Source: Chamaecrista fasciculata
Lineage: Eukaryota; Streptophyta; Magnoliopsida; Fabales; Fabaceae
Assembly (NCBI GenBank): GCA_003254925.1
Contig: QANZ01054682.1
Span: 38,162 to 102,161 of the forward strand
Length of the DNA stretch: 64,000 nucleotides
Reading direction: 5' to 3'
Numbering within the stretch: position 1 is the first letter of the stretch; each line of letters starts with the position of its first letter. A program made the position numbers and the translations under genes. The notes beneath the pieces are model-generated. The model saw only the letters and a list, made by a program, of their open reading frames with translations, was not told where the DNA came from and ran no database searches. Below are positions 61,242 through 64,000 of the stretch, in pieces.

Positions 61242-62456
61242 GAGTTCGTTTGGGTAAGATTATCATCTGATTATAATTTGATCAGATTATAATCAAATTA
61301 TGAAAAATCATATTATAAGTTGAATATTGTTTTGCGTAAATTGTTGTGAAAGAAGATTTTTAAGTTGTGAAATTATTTAAATGGGTATGTAATGATTATG
61401 GTTGGTAGATATAAGGGTATGAAAATTGATAAATTGTATAGAAGTAAAAATGAAAGAGAAAGTTACTTTTTGACTTTTTGGTTTTTGTGAATAATTTGAG
61501 TTGTTTGGGTTAGATTTTTAATTGATTGGATTTTTTTGCATTGAGAATTGCAATAATTAGCTATTTAGAAAAGCTACAATTTGGAGTTTTTGTAGATTTT
61601 TTTAATATATTATTTCACATGATAAATCTATATATTATAATTACAATTGGCGAATATATCGGAAATAATTTTCCATGAAGATACTTACTTTTTGGTCCTT
61701 CATTTTGTATTGACTGGACAAATTCACCGCTAAAATAATACGAGTCTCTTGGTTCATCAAATTTAAAATGGGTGAACTTCTTGGTCCCTCAGCTAAAATA
61801 ATGGTCATCATACATTTGGTTATTTCTATATTTTGATTATGATTATTTAATTTTGCCAAAATAAATTTTACACAAAAAATTGACTTTCGAGTCATCTAAT
61901 TTTTATCGTGTTAGCGCATCAGTCCCTAATAGAGAAAATAAAATTTAGAAACATACCGAGTTGTTCCAAAATATTCATGAATTATTATTTAAAATCAAAT
62001 TTTCAAGTATGTTAGTTGAATTTATTTTTTGAATTTATATAGTTGATTTCTTAATAAGAGGGATAGAAATTATTTTTTTAATAAAATATAATATTAAATG
62101 AACAATAAATTTTTATTATTATTTTATTAAATATTAAATATAATTAAAATTAAAAGATTAATTATAATAATTTAGAAAAAGAAAATATTGAAAAAGATTT
62201 GTTTAAAAGTGATGTGATGGAGAAAGATTGTTGCAGGTGTAATAAATTAGGGGTGATGTAAAATAACCAAAATGCCCTTTATCTATATTTGAATATATAT
62301 TAAAGTATAGGTAATTATAAGTATGTCTATAGGGTATAATTGTAATTGAGTTTTGAAGATAAGAGATTTTTGTAGATTATAATCTAATTTTTGTATAATC
62401 TGTAAACAAATGAGATTATTCAGCTTTTCAGATTATAAGTTTTCCCAAATAGACCC
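61242..62456. mobile_element. PIF/Harbinger-like element (1.2 kb)
   Basis: Ends GAGTTCGTTTGGGTAA and TTTTCCCAAATAGACCC, with TTA on both sides (61239-61241 and 62457-62459). The sub-terminal 'gattataatctgatt' motifs are inverted. The middle (about 61680-61960) holds 'tttggtcc' repeats, probably a nested MITE. No transposase. Confidence 0.72.
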
Positions 62457-63158
62457 TTAAGCTCACATCAGATAGGAGGAGAGAACTCAATGGGCGGATA
62501 TTTGAATGAGCAAATCAACAAGGTGGGGAATCGCTCATATTTATAGGAGGAGAGAACTAATTTTTCGTAGCTAATTTATAACTATTTCCAAACTGGTCAT
62601 ATAATGTTAATTCGTGTTTTTAAAACCTTATTTTCTAACAAGTTGCAAGTATAAATATCTTGTAACTTAATAATATTTATTGATAATATAAAATTCAAAT
62701 ATTTGAAGTCATACAAAAAAACTAACAAGTATTATAAAAAAAAAGTCTCAATACAAAGAAAGTATGACAATCTACTATCCAAAACTAATAAATATTTCAA
62801 ACATAACAAGTATCAATTCATAAGAATATACAATCAAGATAATCCTAAATCATCATCATCATCCTAGGCCTCATCTTGATTTGCTGCAGAAGGTGGTCCA
62901 ACAAGCCTAGATAAATTGCCCTCATATAAAATTAGAATAGCAAACTAGAAATAAAACAAAACACAATTATAAATTGTGAAACAAAAGCTAATAGCTAATT
63001 TTATGTTATATATTATTCATTTACCTAGATAATACGCGTATCAATGGTGCTATCTCATAACTCACAACTTCCTTTATTAATTCTTTAATATTTTCTTGTG
63101 ATAAAGTGGTAATCATGTCAGGAGTACCAGAACCTTGTGAGGATCCACAGTTAGTTAA

Positions 63159-63296
63159 TTAAAAACCATGCCCTAAGCCATAAACTCGTCCCTTTTTGGA
63201 GGGACATGCAACATCTAACCATATATCATTGTCAACTATTGGATAAGATGAAATGTCTTCACCATACTTCTGTGACAATGTGGCATCAATGTTTTC
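63159..63296 (-). pseudogene. CACTA (En/Spm) transposase scrap, Transposase_24-like
   Basis: Minus-strand reading of 45 residues, ENIDATLSQKYGEDISSYP then DNDIWLDV and KKGRVYGLGHGF, ending in a stop. The KKGRVYGLG block and its preceding W are characteristic of the plant Ptta/En/Spm transposase_24 domain. The following minus-strand part (63135-63005) may be a diverged continuation. No CACTA ends are seen, so this is a fragment of a DNA transposon. Confidence 0.6.
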
Positions 63297-63334
63297 CTAC
63301 ACATAGTGCAAATAGCGTCACAATACAGTCATAA

Positions 63335-63960
63335 CTTAGGTATTGTTTGGATTAGATTTAGGGTAAGGGAGGGGTTAAAGGAGGGGTTGTATGGTAAAGG
63401 ATAGATAAATAAGTTGTATGATAAATGGTGTTTGGGAAATTTAGAGATAAAGGTGAAATTGGGATGTGAAATTATTTTAAACGGTATGTAATGATTGTGG
63501 TTGGTTAAAATAATTGTATTGGTATTTTAAAGTTTTATAGGGGTAAAAAGGGTAAAGACATTGGAGGATAATGAAATGTTATTTTGGTGTTTATACTGAT
63601 TTTAGTGTAATGGTATGATAAAGGATTTGTCTCGAAATTTATGTTAAAGGTGAATTTGTTAACAGAGGTTGGACTGGCAGTATAATATTAGAGGTTGGAG
63701 GTGTGAGGGAGGGACGAAAATGTAATTTTTGGGTATTGAATTGTAAATTTTTTGGGACTAGATTATATATTTTTTCTCGTTATCTTTTAATTTTATTTTT
63801 AAATTTTTATACTACAAAAAATATTACCCATATATATACTAGAGGATGGACCAAATGGTATATTGTTTTGGGTATGAACTATGTATTTTTCTAAATTTTT
63901 GTCTTCAGTTGTTGCACTACCAAAAATATTACCCATAAATATACTGGGTGAGGGACCAAC
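63335..63960. other. Repeat-like spacer with a duplicated ~45-bp unit
   Basis: Starts GGTATTGTTTGGATTAG, reminiscent of a Harbinger-type end, but no partner is seen. The block AAAAATATTACCCATAWATATACT recurs at about 63817 and 63915. No gene. Confidence 0.4.
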
Positions 63961-64000
63961 ATGTTGGAGATTGTGCCCTAGGGCCAATCATTTTATAGAT
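63961..64000 (+). mobile_element. Possible LTR start at the window edge
   Basis: TGTTGGAGATTGTGCCCTAG looks like the beginning of a plant Ty1-copia LTR. Only 40 bp are inside the window, so the call is tentative. Confidence 0.3.

Noticed and set aside
63799-63987. Minus-strand ORF with two GPS-S-I-MGNIF repeats
   Set aside because: The repeat is a DNA-level duplication in repeat-like spacer; no protein family recognised.

Overview
The window is nuclear DNA from a flowering plant. The genes have many GT-AG introns, two encode chloroplast-targeted proteins (an APO protein and a ycf45-type ATPase), the ribosomal-protein genes have telo-box promoters, and the spaces between genes are AT-rich and full of MITEs, SINEs and a Ty1-copia element. 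The style of repeats fits a papilionoid legume, but that is a guess; nothing in the window proves the genus.

Layout, left to right. 1-5.1 kb is repeats only, including a 1.8-kb Mutator-like palindrome. 5.1-11.1 kb (+) is a nine-exon ycf45/SPD1-type P-loop NTPase. 12.9-16.1 kb (+) is a two-exon plastid-targeted cupin whose intron holds two decayed copies of its own exon end. 16.1-21.3 kb is a repeat field with a stray copy of the cupin exon 1. 21.35-23.0 kb (+) and 25.65-27.57 kb (-) are two intact 40S ribosomal protein S15 genes, tail to tail. 27.8-32.3 kb is repeats, including a second Mutator-like palindrome full of telomere-like heptamers, and an unassigned protein-like remnant on the minus strand. 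32.3-36.7 kb (+) is an APO1-type gene. 40.1-42.4 kb (+) is a second cupin. 43.2-44.6 kb is a third palindrome with telomere-like arms. 46.06-50.46 kb (+) is a five-exon fructokinase. 53.2-59.7 kb is a broken Ty1-copia element in minus orientation whose 5' LTR directly abuts the truncated N-terminus of a G-type lectin receptor-like kinase. The last 4 kb holds Stowaway and Harbinger MITEs and a CACTA transposase scrap.

The genes are ordinary housekeeping and plastid genes and do not form a pathway or cluster. The two cupins are paralogues sharing one intron position, and the S15 pair is a recent inverted duplication. Most structure in the non-coding DNA is explained by short Mutator-like inverted-repeat elements. 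Nine have 8-10 bp target duplications that I could read as perfect and four more have single-mismatch ones. Two hAT, two PIF/Harbinger and one Stowaway insertion also have readable target duplications.

I did not find a convincing new biological system. The best leads are the cupin exon/intron triplication, the telomere-like arrays carried in the arms of three Mutator-like elements, the S15 inverted pair, and the fold-back LTR at the left end of the copia element. Exon borders were read by eye from splice consensus and reading frame. Six single 'n' symbols mark unresolved repeat lengths.
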